A stretch of DNA of 64,000 nucleotides from Fratercula arctica (Eukaryota > Chordata > Aves > Charadriiformes > Alcidae). Numbering within the stretch: position 1 is the stretch's first letter; every line of letters begins with the position of its first letter. Both the position numbers and the translations under genes were made by a program. Location of the stretch: the NCBI GenBank assembly GCA_947846985.1, contig CANTUZ010000008.1:39264817-39328816 (forward strand), in the 5' to 3' direction. The notes below the pieces were generated by a model. It saw nothing but the letters and a program-made list of their open reading frames with translations, was not told where the DNA came from and searched no databases. This document shows positions 14,201 through 24,375 of the stretch, piece by piece.

Positions 14201-17200
14201 CATAATTCCCCAGATTGCCTCAGGTCATCAGGAAGCAGCAGATGCAGACACAATGGTATCACAAGCAACAGCTACTGTTCAGAGGCAATCAGTTAGTTGC
14301 TATTCTGCCCTACCATCATCCAGCTGCAAAACACAGGCCCAGACACAACATTGGACTAATTTGCTTTCCAAAACAGTAACTTATATTGAAGTACCCCCCC
14401 CAAAAAAGCAACAGCTTTCCAGGAAAGATTCAGAGGAATAAACAGAAAACTTTGAACAAACAAATATTTTTCTTGACGTACCCAACATATCAATACACAG
14501 AAATAAATCTGGAAAATTAAATAAACTGAGTAGACCTTCTTTTGTTCAAGCTCAGAGAAATAAAAAAAAATAAAAAAAAAAAAAGAAAACAACCCAAAAC
14601 AAAAAACCAAACAACCAGACAAGCATCTATTTCACAGCCCTAAAACTTGTCATCTACCTACCTTTCAATCCTACATTCTTTTCATGCAGGCTTCCAAATC
14701 ATTCTAAAATGCAACGCTTTCAACATTCACGTTCCCAGATTGTCTATGCTACTAACCTCATTATCCGGCTGGCACTTGCTGTCTTTAGTTGGCCTCTGCA
14801 TTTTTCTAAGTGTGGATTCCTCAGAATCTGCGGACTGAAAAGAAATTAATTGCTTTAGATTCAGTGTACCGAGAAGCGAGCTACTTACCTGAATAACGTG
14901 AAAGGGGAAATTAGCATAGAGTAGAACTGAGCACATTACAACGGTATTCTTATCCATCCACCTGCCCTCTTCACCTTGCCTCCCCGGCACAGGAGACTAA
15001 CCAAGTAAAATCTACAGTTAAACATCGTTCTCTCTGAGTAATACCAGGAAGGCAACAATCCTTAAGGCCAGCAGACAGGTACTGACAGAAATGCCTTCTC
15101 ACATCTAACAAAATTAAACTACTCCTTAACACAAGCACCTTTGACGTCCATTAATTCCGAATTTCTACCACGAACCAGCATGCAACAGCAAACAAGAACA
15201 GGAAATATTTAGAGGAGGAAGACAGAAGATTAAAAGAACAGCAAAATGAAAGGCAATGAAGAGATGGCTCTTAAGGCAGTTTAGGCCTTTAGTCTGAGAA
15301 GGCCTGCAGTATGGGGAAACAGTGGATGTGTTCATTGTCAAAGATGCAAACAGGGCACCATTGCAAGGGGGAAATGATTTGATCTAGATAGCTTTCCCAA
15401 CAGTTCTTTCAGGGGGAAAAAAAAAAAAAAGAAAAAAAGATAATCATGCAGAGTTCAGAAAAGATAGTGCTTATTAGATATCCAGGAAGCACAGTCCGAC
15501 AAAGTCTTATGGCTCAAGTCAAGATATATCATGAGAGAGACATGAAGTTACACATACGGCCTCAATCACACTCTTACCAGAACAAATCCACACTGACACT
15601 TTCACTTCATGAGAGTAATTGCTGTTAAAGTACTTAATTGTTAAATGAGAAGAGAATACGAACATGCAACGTCATTATAACAAAAGTTCAGTCCCTACCA
15701 CAGCATGCCAGAAGTCATTGCTCTCTGAAGTAACGTTTCAATTACCTTTTTCTCTGCTTTATCCTTTCCATGTTCTCTTAAATGCTCCCCATCTTTTTCT
15801 CTGTCCCTTTGTCTATCCCTTTCCCGATCTTTTCCTCTATCTCTGTCTTTCTCTCGCTCTCTGTCCCTAGCCTTATCTTTGTCTCTTCCTTTCAGTCTGT
15901 CCTTTTCTCTTCCTCCTTCATTTTTTTTCTCTCTTTCCTGTCCTTTGTCACGCCCAAGATCATCTTCTCGTTCTATGTCTCCTTTTCCCTTGTTTTTTTC
16001 TGTTTCTTTTCCTTGCTTGGTTGTTCTGCTTTTGTTTCTTTCCCTTTCTTGTTTTTCTCCTTCCTTGAAGGTGTCTCTTTCAGGGTCTCTGTGCCTGTCT
16101 TCATTATTCTTCTGTTTATCACTTTCCTTTTCTCTTTCTTCACTCTCGTTCAAATCTCCTTTGGGTTTTCTGTCTCTGCTTGAGCTTCTGTCTTTAATTT
16201 CAGTCTCTCCTCTACCCTAAAAAGAAAGTAAAAACTGAAAATTAATTCCAATACATGGCAACCCTATCCCACAGTTACCTTCCACAGACAAAAATGCAAG
16301 CTAAAAAAAAAAAACCCAAACCAAACCAACCCAGACCACAGAAAGCAGCAGTACCCTGTACCCCACAAAAGTTGCAAATGGCTACCTCTTTATCTCTATG
16401 GCTTTTTTGTTCCTCTGGTTTGGATTCTCTGCTTTCTTTATCTCGAGATTTAGAGGATGGAGGCTTCCCTTTAACATCAGCTCTTTCTCCAGCTAAGATC
16501 CTTTTTACAGCAACATCACTGGACAGCTGCAAGGAATAGAAAAACATCATTGAAATGAGTAAATTATTTTATTAAATATCTTCTTCCTTCCTAACTCTGT
16601 AATCAACATGACCGGGGTTTTTTGGAGGAGGATTGGTTAGGGTTTTTTTAATAAAGCTTATATTTTTGCTTGTTTGGAAACATTCTTTCAGAGAAGTAAC
16701 AATGCGCTTTTATGTCAAACACCTCCTTGTAATTCTTGTAATAATTTCATTATATGTGCCAGAGCTACATAAATATATGGTACTTTTTATGTATTACAGC
16801 ACAATAGCAATTCTCATTGCAACAACTGAAATATTTTTCAAAGCGGTAAGGTAAATGACTATCAAATCTTTATACTACGACTGCTAGATTGGTTAAATGC
16901 TCTTAAAACCACATTATGTTGTATTTGCATCCACTCTTAGGCCACTCCACTTTCACCTAATACTTGCTCAATCAGCCACAGTCTCTAAAGAAAGGAAAAC
17001 TACATTAAGAATGAGTTTCAATAAGCTGCAGTTACGCTGTTCAAAAAGCTTCTGCATCTAGTTCATTTGTTAAAACCACAAGCAATTACTAATTAGATCA
17101 CTTACACAGTAAGTTAGCGACATGTTTTCCTGTCCAAGTGGCAAAGAAAAAAATCATCACATTGTCAGGGAATTCTTCCTGAAACAGGAACAGCTTTTAG

Positions 17201-20200
17201 ATCGCTCAAACTGATATTGCCCTGGGGGTTGACTCCTGATTCTCTCTTGGTTTGTAAATGCAAAACTACGAATTTTTGTGGGTTTTCACATTTGGACACA
17301 AACTTCTGTACATTAACACCACTTACCTGAACTACCTGACTCCAAGCAGTGTGCTCAGCTCAGCACTAAAAGTATCAAGCTAGAGACTGAAGGAAATCTT
17401 TTCCACAATGCACATCAGGCGTAACAAAAGCCAAGGGTCTAATTATCTTAGCTCAAACAGGTAGACTATATCTTCTGGATATTAAATCTCATCACAACAT
17501 CCTACAAAACTGTTTCATCAAGCACATTTTCTAACTCATCCAGTACCTGTGCACATGCTTATCAGCTTCCCCCTTCCTGATCTCAAGCAATTCATAAGGA
17601 AGAAGCTCATAGCACTCAGCTACTTCAAACAAAATAACATAAATTTAAATGAGTAGATTATCAGACAAAAAATAATCCAAACTAGACTTGCAGACAGCCT
17701 ATAAGCACTGTAGTATTTCACAGTTAAATATACACAATTTCTTCACACTCATTAATTTAAGGGTTTTAGATAATACCTTTGTATTTCAAAAATCTCTGTA
17801 AGGTGTGTAAGCAAAGATTTCCCATTACTTTTAACGAAACAATTACTTTAAGAATGCAACAATTATTTTAAGAAATGCCCCTGCAGTTATTTTTAACAGG
17901 TTATCAACTTTCTCCTTTGCCTCACTTCCATATTCAAACAAGTTTAAAAAAAACCAAAAAAACTCCACACACATTGGAAAACTGACTTTCATTACAGAAT
18001 TAGAGATTTAACTGAAATTTTAGAGGAGATAAAGTCAAAGTTGGCAGCATCTGGTCATATAATTAATGTGTCTGCATCCAAAATTTTTAAAAGTTCTGAA
18101 GCTTCATATTCTTCTTCAAACCTAATAAATGTTATTAAATGACCAATGAATAAGGTGAAAAATAAAAACCAGCATATGTTAAAAGCACTAAAATATCCAG
18201 AACATATTTGCTTGGGGACCTGACTCAAACTCTGCTAAGAATCATATGCTATCTCTCTGTTGTTATTATTATAAGTGGTGACCCAACGTTTATCTTGTGT
18301 AATTAAAAATAGCAGATGAGTGTGAATAAAGTCTGCTGCAAATAAGCTCTGATAATATATCTCCATGTATATAAAATATATATGTGACATCATACCTTAT
18401 TTAAGCAGCACTTCCCAATTGCTTGAAGAAATTCATTGGTTTTTTCAGGTTCATGTCCAGCCACAACACGTGCTGGTTTTACCGACAGCGGCTCTCCTGT
18501 TACCATTACAACAGCATCAATTGCCTTCTGAAGGAAGCTGATTTTGGCATCTTTATCCTGGTAAAAGAGCAATTAAGAAATAATATTGAGACTCCAAAAT
18601 AATTACACACGCCACCTAAAGACTAGAAAAAGTCTGATGGGAGGAATAGTTGCAGAAGGCAGCCATACAACAAGAGCAGCACATGGTTTGTAAGGCCAGG
18701 AAAGAGGGCTGCCCCTGATTTATAGTTAGTTAGTTCTGATTAAGAAATAACAGCTTTCATGACGGATGAACACTGAACCGGAATGACCAAAGCGAAAGTA
18801 TAACTTTGTCTTTTTAATATGTTTATCATTTAGGTCCAGTGCATTTTAAGATTGCTGTAAGACCCTTGGCACTCTATTCTCAAGCCTTACATGTTAAAGA
18901 AGATGAAGTTTTGTTTAAGAAATGATTGCAAGTATTACCAAAAGAATCACTACAGAGTTATAACAGGACCGTTACACTGGATATTCAGGGCAAGAATTGT
19001 CCTTCAGAGCAATATTTTCCAGCACAGAGTGTCACAAAGTTATGGGACTTTTAAGAGTCTAAACTGAGGGACTTACATACTCGTACACATACCTTACAAA
19101 CCAGACTTCACAGTGAGTAAAGAAAACATACAAAAGATGGTGGGAAAGGGATACAGACACATATTTTTATCTCAACAATTACCAGATGTGTTTTAGTTTT
19201 ATAATTATACTTTACAAACAACTCTCCCCAAGTGCCCTTCAGTAGAGATGATGGCTTTTGGTGATTATGCAAAACTATAAGAAGAAAAATAAAGACAAAA
19301 TAAACCAACCCCCACCAAGTAAAATTTTGTTGGAGGGTTCCTGACCCAGAGAATGAAATCATGGTGTGAAGTCTCTGCAGCTGCAGAATACTCAGGGGGT
19401 AGGGGAAAAAAAAAAAAAAAGGTTTTATTAATAAAACATAATAAAATTCAAGGAACAGGCCCAGCACAGAAGTCTACTCGCTCATCCTTTACAGTCATAA
19501 GTGGAGATAAGAAAGTATTTAACTAGCTTGTTCAAAAATGAGCCTGTGTGAGAAGAATTCTCTATGCGTGTTTTAATAGGCATTGGTTCAAAAGTTTATA
19601 AACTACAGCATTCAAAATGATAACTGAAAAGCGGACCACTGCCATTTCAGTTAATTCAGAAAAGGAGCAGTTGTAATTATCTGGTAAAACACACGATTTT
19701 GCACTGCACTTACTGTCTGGGTATCTCAGGTGCACAGATCCAGAATACCTGGATCTAATTTGAGAGACATACCAATACAGAGGAAAGCAACAGAAGCCAG
19801 GATTTCCTCAGCTGAACACGGCCAACACTCTTTACAGGCAATCGGGGAGCACTGTCTAGTCCTGTGGCACTGGAGCTTAATAGAGCTGTTCGTGTGTTAT
19901 CTCAAATCCCAGAGCCACTCTCCATGAACAAGAAATGGGTTCTGCTGCAAGCATGTAAATGATAGTTAAACGCGTGGGAAGACAGTCTCCAGAGTCAGGG
20001 TACTTCCCGTCTTTGACTCTTCCAAAAGGACTAAAACAAACAACTTCCACATAGCTGGGATTTTCAGATTGTCTCCATTAACATCAGGAACACTTCACAC
20101 TCACCAGCGCTTCCTGCATTCACAAATAAAAAAGGAAAGGAAGGAAACAGTGCAACTATTAAAATAGTTGTCCATCCTTCCAAGGACATATGCAATCTAT

Positions 20201-22667
20201 TAACTTAGGGAAGGAGAAAGGACGCTTTTCTAAACTAAACAATTTTTCAAATAAAGATCAAAAATTTTCTCCTACATCCTCAGCATTTTCAGCAGTTAGG
20301 TTACCAATGCGTTCTGTCCATATAAGAAATCCTCACGAACCCACTGAGAAATCTACAGCTCCTTCCTGCATCAGTGTATAAAAGTTCTATCAAAACAGAA
20401 ACAAATATCTGAAACAGTGCTGAGAGCTTAAGAAAATATTTTTATTGGGTAGCTTTTAAACAAAGATATCTCCACTATTCCAAGCGGAAAGACTTTATAT
20501 ATATAAAAATACAGAGACTTTTTTGTGTGTACATATATAAAGCTGATGTGGAAGATTAAAAGAGCAAGTCTGATATCCAAACTTTCCATTTATAAGAGAA
20601 CAACTTTTTACTAGACCTAAACAAGACAAACCTTTCTGATAAACATGCAGACAGTAATACCGTCCAACGTACCTGTCCTCACGCTTTTTATTTCCCTTCC
20701 ATCTCTCTTCCCTTGATTGCTTTGACTGCACATCTCTCACACAGACTAGAACCTTGCATGCTCTGCGGGCCGGATTTGGCTCACGGGAAGCTTCCAGCCT
20801 GCATCCCACCTCTTTCTACACAGGAGGAGGGGACCAGCTATCTATGCAATATGTGTTATCCCAACAGTGGAGACATAAAAGGTAGCACAGAAGAAACAGC
20901 GAGTACTTTAGGACCCCACTGCTATGTCCTGGTGGAGGAGGTGATTTGAAACTGGAGATGAAGATGGTTGCTGCATGTACGTGTGCACAACGCTGTGTAG
21001 CACATAAGGGGATGTCCAGAGCAGGAGCCAGCCCCAGCTACCACAGAGGCTGGACCATGAACTTTGGGCTTTATTAATTTCAGTCTACGCACCTCATGAT
21101 CTGCAACAGCACAGCCAGCTTGCAAAGAGCACCTGTCCATTTTTCCCAGTCCACAGCAAGCAGACTGTGAACTACAGCACTGGGATTATTTCACGGTGGG
21201 TACAAACCTTTTACTTTTTCTGAAAGCATCCTGCCCATTCCAAGTCTGTGCATCTACTGCCAAATCATCACACCAGATGAGTATCATTCCCCAGTGCTAC
21301 ATAAAGCAGATCACCATCACATAGAAATATATACAGCTATTCACAACATGGACTCTGGCTGCTGCTCTCAGACTGCAGCTCTCTGTGGGTCGTTTTAGTC
21401 TCCACATAAAGATTACTCTCCTGTTTTTCTACGACTCCAACAGAAATCACAACAAGGAGGCATCCTGGGAGAGCCAAGTCTTTCTCCTGACCAGTGTTTT
21501 GGAAAGAACAACACAAGCTAGAGATGTTTTCCCTCATACTACAGCCTCTTGATCTCCTCTACCTAAATTCTTGAAAACCGTGATCTCATGGACAGTGAAA
21601 GAAATTCTCAGAGAGGTACTCAAGATGGGTGCAACTTCACAATTATCACAGTATGTAGACACAAACAAAGACCTACTCAGGAGTTGATAAGAAATCTGCT
21701 TTTTTGATCTACAAATAAAATGCACTGTGCTCTCCAAAGATGAGGCAGCATGTGCTAAGCTGCGCTTCATCACAGAACCTACTGACAAGCTTCAACAGGG
21801 AAAGCACCAACAAAAACAATCAATCCATTGCATAACTAATTTAGTTTTGAGTTATCCTGACAACAGTAAGAACAATCACAGAAATAAACATACATAGACA
21901 AATAAATAGCTGCAAGAAGTGCATAAAACATCCGTATAACCAGCTGCATGGATGACAAGCCAGGCTCACAGACCTCATACTTTCAGTTGCTATGTTAAAC
22001 AATCACCAACAGATGTAGCTGTCTAACTAGCAACATACAAACACTGCATTATTTGCCATGAATAAGCAACCAGTTTCCAATCAAGTCGGTAGTTGGAGAA
22101 GTGAGCATCCATGGCTCAGCAGAGGCACACAATAGAAAAGCAGCAGAGACTAAAGTCACCCTTGTGCTTAAGAAAAGCATTTTTCAGTAATAACATTAAT
22201 CTCCTCTTTCAGTAATTAGCCATTTGCATACTGTAGTAAAGCTATTGTGGAAAGCATATACTAGACGAATACCTGGGATATTAAGCAAGAATATTTAGCG
22301 TATATATGTATACAGTATATATATATCTGTATGTGTGTATACACACACATATATAACACCATAGATATAAAACCATACATTCCATTGAGATAACAAAACT
22401 CATTAAATAGCTATGTGTGGATTTCCAGTGTCTGTGATTTATTATCGATGCCTAACTACTACTTCAAGGCAACCCTGCTACATAATGATTCTTTTCATCT
22501 GTAATACAACAGTGTATTGGAAACCAAGATCTGGTCATACATTAATGCTCACTGTTTTGAGATTTCTACAGAAATAGTTCTCTGCGTGCAACAGCTTATT
22601 TGTGTCACATCCACAAGTGCAACCTATAGGTGTTCACCTCATGCATTGCATAATACAACCAATTTTT

Positions 22668-22699
<32 letters not shown>

Positions 22700-24021
22700 T
22701 ATACATATAACCAACTAGGCAATAGCTTTTACAATTTCTTCTCACAAAATTAAAGACAGGTACTTGACATTGAACACAGAAAAGACCAAAATGCCTTGTG
22801 GCAAGTTTCGAAGAATACTAATATTAAAGACAAATAAGTAAAGAAGTTTCATACCCACCTTAACATTATCCGATTTCAATTCAAAATCCGTGTAAAGTCC
22901 TTTCATAAAACCTGTCACTCTAATTACCTTCAAAAGAGAAGAAAAGGAGTAAGTTAAGAACACTTGAAGGCCTCTATTCGATAAAGCTTGTGTGGCAATA
23001 GGAAATATATTTGCCTTATTTGCTTTCAGAGATGATACCTCGTTCAGAACTATTTCTAGAGCAGGTTTGGAGGTGTGTTATGTCTCTGAACATGCTCTGG
23101 AACAACAAGGTTTAATCCATGCTTATGGCTCAGGCCTCCCTTCCTATTTAATTCCACCTTTAACCTTGATGCTTGGTGAATCCAGGAGACTCACAGCGTG
23201 AACACCAGCATATGCATTTTAAATGCGGCTCTGCATTATTCCTGTATTGATTTCTTTACATGTGACTACGTATAAAAGCATCAGCTCAGTAAATATAAAA
23301 ATTAAGACTTTGTTGATTTGGTTTTTTTGTAAATGGAGGGTGGAAAAACAACCTACTAGCGGGTTTCACGAACGATCAAAGGCACAGAAGACTGAGGAAA
23401 AAAGTCAGGCCGCTCATCTGGCCTTAACCACCACCAGCCACCCTGAAACCCCTGAGATTTACTCACTACCCTAAACCCTCCGAGATTTACTTGCTACCCG
23501 GAGCGTAACCCCCCCAGCAGCGACCTGCGTGCACCAGCCAGGTCTGGGCAGGCCCCGGAAAGGCGACAGGGTTCCCCCTACCTGGGCATGGAGAACTCAG
23601 GGGGTGACGGGGTCCCCCTTCCCTGGGGAGGGAGAGCTCAGGGGGTGACAAGGGTCCCCCCCCGCCCCGGGGATGGGGCGCTCAGGGCCCCGGGTGTCCC
23701 CCCTCCCTGGGGAGGGAGAGCTCAGGGGGTGACAGGGTCCCCCCGCTCCCTGGCTCAGGGCCCCGGTGTCCCCCCGGCAAAGCACCCCCCCGCCCCGCGG
23801 CGGCCACACCCCCGCCCGCCAGGGGGCGCCCGAGCCCGCAGGGAGGCCCTGTTGCCTAGCAACAGCGGAGCGGGCCCGCAGGCCGCTTCCCGGCCCACCT
23901 CGGTGATCACGTCGTGCAGGTAGCGGAAGGGCGGCTTACTCAGCAGCCGGTCCGTCAGCGGCGGCTTGCGGATCACTCGGCCCAAGGACTCCTGCGTCCG
24001 ACGCACCACCTCCTCGTTCAT
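2148..24021 (-). CDS. TRAF3IP1: TRAF3-interacting protein 1 / IFT54, 3' end missing
   Basis: A subunit of intraflagellar transport complex B (IFT54, also MIP-T3) that binds tubulin and TRAF3 and is needed for cilia. Exons placed, 5' to 3': 24021-23899, 22927-22859, 18557-18396, 16526-16386, 16216-15746, 14834-14757, 7656-7597, 5593-5520, 2246-2148 (about 1277 nt). Exons 1 to 4 give the N-terminal calponin-homology-like domain (residues 1 to about 120) with near identity to human. Exon 5 is the charged low-complexity region. The later exons match the poorly conserved middle of the human protein. The conserved C-terminal coiled coil (ILETKKDYE, KNEEKIQKM in human) was not found above position 1. 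Phases are consistent in exons 1 to 6 and 7 to 8. They do not close between exons 6 and 7 or 8 and 9, so a small exon or shifted donor is missing from this model. Confidence 0.95.
2247..5519. other. TRAF3IP1 intron between exons 9 and 8
   Basis: AT-rich. Isolated splice-like motifs occur (for example a strong GTGAGTAA donor near 4450, minus strand), but no exon matches the protein. Poly(A) run at 3931-3946. No transposon recognised. Confidence 0.5.
5520..5593 (-). CDS. TRAF3IP1: TRAF3IP1 exon 8 (probable)
   Basis: 74 nt, 2 nt plus 24 codons, [20 protein letters not shown] then LEKH, basic and disordered like human GRKEDNISAKS. Only this frame is open. Acceptor TTTCACATCAG. The donor at 5519-5511 reads GTAAGTAAG and holds two overlapping GTAAG sites 4 nt apart. 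Confidence 0.72.
5594..7596. other. TRAF3IP1 intron between exons 8 and 7
   Basis: No supported feature. Short open frames on both strands at 5.9-6.7 kb lack recognisable protein similarity. Confidence 0.5.
7597..7656 (-). CDS. TRAF3IP1: TRAF3IP1 exon 7 (probable)
   Basis: 60 nt between TCCTGCAG and GTAACT. All three frames are open. The frame entering in phase 1 reads [19 protein letters not shown], which aligns with human [20 protein letters not shown]. It joins the next exon as GGE-G-RKE, like human SVEGRKE. The phase-0 frame ([11 protein letters not shown]) fits the previous exon but not the human protein. Confidence 0.7.
8875..8940 (+). mobile_element. Short CR1 3'-end remnant
   Basis: GTTGGACTCAATGATCTTTA then TTTTCCAACCTAAAGATTCT. 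This is a diverged CR1 terminus in plus orientation within TRAF3IP1 intron 6. Confidence 0.75.
12395..12404 (-). other. TRAF3IP1: Candidate 10-nt TRAF3IP1 microexon
   Basis: On the minus strand a strong acceptor (CTATTACCTCTCAG) is followed by 10 nt (TCCATCTCAG) and a good donor GTAAAG. Its length (1 mod 3) would convert the phase 0 end of exon 6 into the phase 1 start of exon 7, adding S-I-S. There is no homology evidence. Confidence 0.25.
14757..14834 (-). CDS. TRAF3IP1: TRAF3IP1 exon 6 (possible longer form to 14888)
   Basis: 26 codons, phase 0/0, [20 protein letters not shown] then CQPDNE. It aligns with human SASSGEM and FKDSKAETETE. Acceptor TTTCTTTTCAG, donor GTTAGT. A second strong acceptor at 14889-14891 would add 18 in-frame codons ([18 protein letters not shown]). 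Confidence 0.82.
15746..16216 (-). CDS. TRAF3IP1: TRAF3IP1 exon 5 (charged low-complexity region)
   Basis: 157 codons, phase 0/0, starting [20 protein letters not shown] and ending GKDKAEKK. It is dominated by Arg, Asp, Glu and Lys with repeated KDRDR/RDRE runs, the same composition as the human disordered region. Acceptor TTTTTAG, donor GTAATT. The coding strand is strongly purine-rich, so the antisense reads as Ser/Leu/Phe-rich open frames that are not real genes. Confidence 0.96.
16386..16526 (-). CDS. TRAF3IP1: TRAF3IP1 exon 4
   Basis: 47 codons, phase 0/0, [20 protein letters not shown] then a Lys/Ser/Glu-rich tail ending SHRDKE. It matches human [20 protein letters not shown]. Acceptor CCTTGCAG, donor GTAGCC. 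Confidence 0.97.
16527..18395. other. TRAF3IP1 intron 3
   Basis: AT-rich, no recognisable repeat family or RNA gene. Confidence 0.5.
18396..18557 (-). CDS. TRAF3IP1: TRAF3IP1 exon 3
   Basis: 54 codons, phase 0/0, [20 protein letters not shown], then [20 protein letters not shown], ending GKCCLNK. It is the most conserved part of the N-terminal tubulin-binding domain. Acceptor TTTTACCAG, donor GTATGA. Confidence 0.98.
22300..22356. repeat. TA/TG-rich simple repeat
   Basis: Alternating TATATA, TGTGTG and CACACA runs in TRAF3IP1 intron 2. Confidence 0.85.
22668..22709. repeat. (TA)n(CA)n microsatellite
   Basis: About ten TA units followed by eight CA units and a TA-rich end, in TRAF3IP1 intron 2 about 150 bp downstream of exon 2. 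Confidence 0.95.
22859..22927 (-). CDS. TRAF3IP1: TRAF3IP1 exon 2
   Basis: 23 codons, phase 0/0, [20 protein letters not shown] then NVK. Nearly identical to human [20 protein letters not shown]. Acceptor TTTTGAAG, donor GTGGGT. Confidence 0.97.
23585..23772. repeat. GC-rich minisatellite in TRAF3IP1 intron 1
   Basis: Imperfect tandem units of roughly 45 bp share GAGAGCTCAGGGGGTGAC and a C-rich spacer (GGTCCCCC). The core can be seen at about 23590, 23630 and 23720, with degenerate copies between. It creates spurious long open frames on both strands. A smaller two-copy repeat (GAGATTTACTCACTACCC type) precedes it at 23451-23499. Confidence 0.75.
23851..23863. promoter_or_regulatory. Perfect RFX X-box (GTTGCCTAGCAAC)
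   Basis: A 13-bp near-palindrome, GTTGCC-T-AGCAAC, matching the RFX-family X-box consensus that marks ciliary gene promoters. It lies 36 bp downstream of exon 1, in intron 1 inside the CpG island. Its presence at an IFT-B gene is what the family regulation predicts; binding is inferred. Confidence 0.85.
23899..24021 (-). CDS. TRAF3IP1: TRAF3IP1 exon 1 (start codon)
   Basis: 41 codons from ATG at 24021-24019: [20 protein letters not shown], then [16 protein letters not shown]. The start is supported by equality with the human N-terminus, a purine at -3 and a GCC-repeat 5' UTR without a competing ATG nearby. Donor GTGGGC. The exon lies inside a CpG island. Confidence 0.98.
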
Positions 24022-24107
24022 AGCGGCGGCGGGACCGCGGCGCCGCCGCCGCCGCCACCGGCGACTCCGAGCATTCCCGGCCTGCCCCGCGGCGCAGGGC
24101 GCCCCAC

Positions 24108-24119
24108 TGCGCAGGCGCA
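24108..24119. promoter_or_regulatory. NRF1-like site TGCGCAGGCGCA
   Basis: It differs by one base from the NRF1 palindrome TGCGCATGCGCA and lies 87 bp upstream of the start codon in the CpG island. NRF1 sites are common in such promoters. Confidence 0.6.
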
Positions 24120-24134
24120 GAGCCGGGGCGGGCG

Positions 24135-24163
24135 GTTGCTAGGCACAACGCGGCCCTAGCAAC
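24135..24163. promoter_or_regulatory. Imperfect X-box-like pair upstream of start
   Basis: GTTGCTAGGCACAAC at 24135-24149 resembles an X-box with a 2-nt insertion before the second arm. CCCTAGCAAC at 24154-24163 is a half site. Both are 114-142 bp upstream of the ATG. Confidence 0.55.
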
Positions 24164-24219
24164 TGGCCCGGCGGCCTGGTCGGGCCCTGCCTCCCTCGCC
24201 CTGGGCCTGAGGGAAGAGT

Positions 24220-24306
24220 CGTAGAATAATAGAATTACAGAAAGGTTAGAGTTGGAAGGGACCTTGAAGACAATCTAGTTCCAAGTCCTCTGCCATAGGC
24301 AAACTC
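24220..24306 (-). mobile_element. CR1 LINE 3'-end fragment
   Basis: TAGAATTACAGAAAGGTTAG, then GAGTTGGAAGGGACCTTGAA and CATAGGC. This is the reverse complement of the CR1 3' terminus typical of birds. It is severely 5'-truncated and ends in a T-rich run at 24307-24323. Confidence 0.85.
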
Positions 24307-24375
24307 TTTTTTTTTTTTTTTTTAAACATGTAGAAAGTGAAATGAGAACAAGGGTGGGTTTTGTCACTTTTGTGC

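Larger units (their letters stand above)
7657..14756. other. Large TRAF3IP1 intron between exons 7 and 6
   Basis: Contains the CR1 remnant at 8.9 kb, a short direct duplication (GCAGTTTGTATCCA twice at 9317-9346), poly(A) or poly(T) runs near 7.68, 11.45, 12.65, 12.83 and 13.41 kb, and the candidate microexon at 12.4 kb. No other gene was seen. Confidence 0.5.
18558..22858. other. TRAF3IP1 intron 2
   Basis: Holds the two TA/CA simple repeats near 22.3 and 22.7 kb. A poly(A) run lies at 19406-19421. A patch at 20760-20800 (CTGCGGGCCGGATTTGGCTC) resembles terminal sequence of old hAT-type elements, but too little is left to name it. Confidence 0.5.
23500..24200. promoter_or_regulatory. CpG island promoter of TRAF3IP1
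   Basis: Highly GC- and CpG-rich sequence covering exon 1, the first part of intron 1 and the region upstream of the start codon, against an AT-rich background. It contains GCC repeats just upstream of the ATG (24029-24060), G/C boxes and the motifs listed separately. There is no TATA box near the start, as is usual for housekeeping-type promoters. Confidence 0.85.

Noticed and set aside
15782..16220. Plus-strand Phe/Ser/Leu-rich open frames of 113 and 133 codons
   Set aside because: These are the antisense of the purine-rich TRAF3IP1 exon 5; the hydrophobic look is a composition artefact.
23588..24159. Long GC-rich open frames on the plus strand over the TRAF3IP1 promoter
   Set aside because: They arise from the minisatellite and CpG island; proline/glycine/arginine-rich with no homology.
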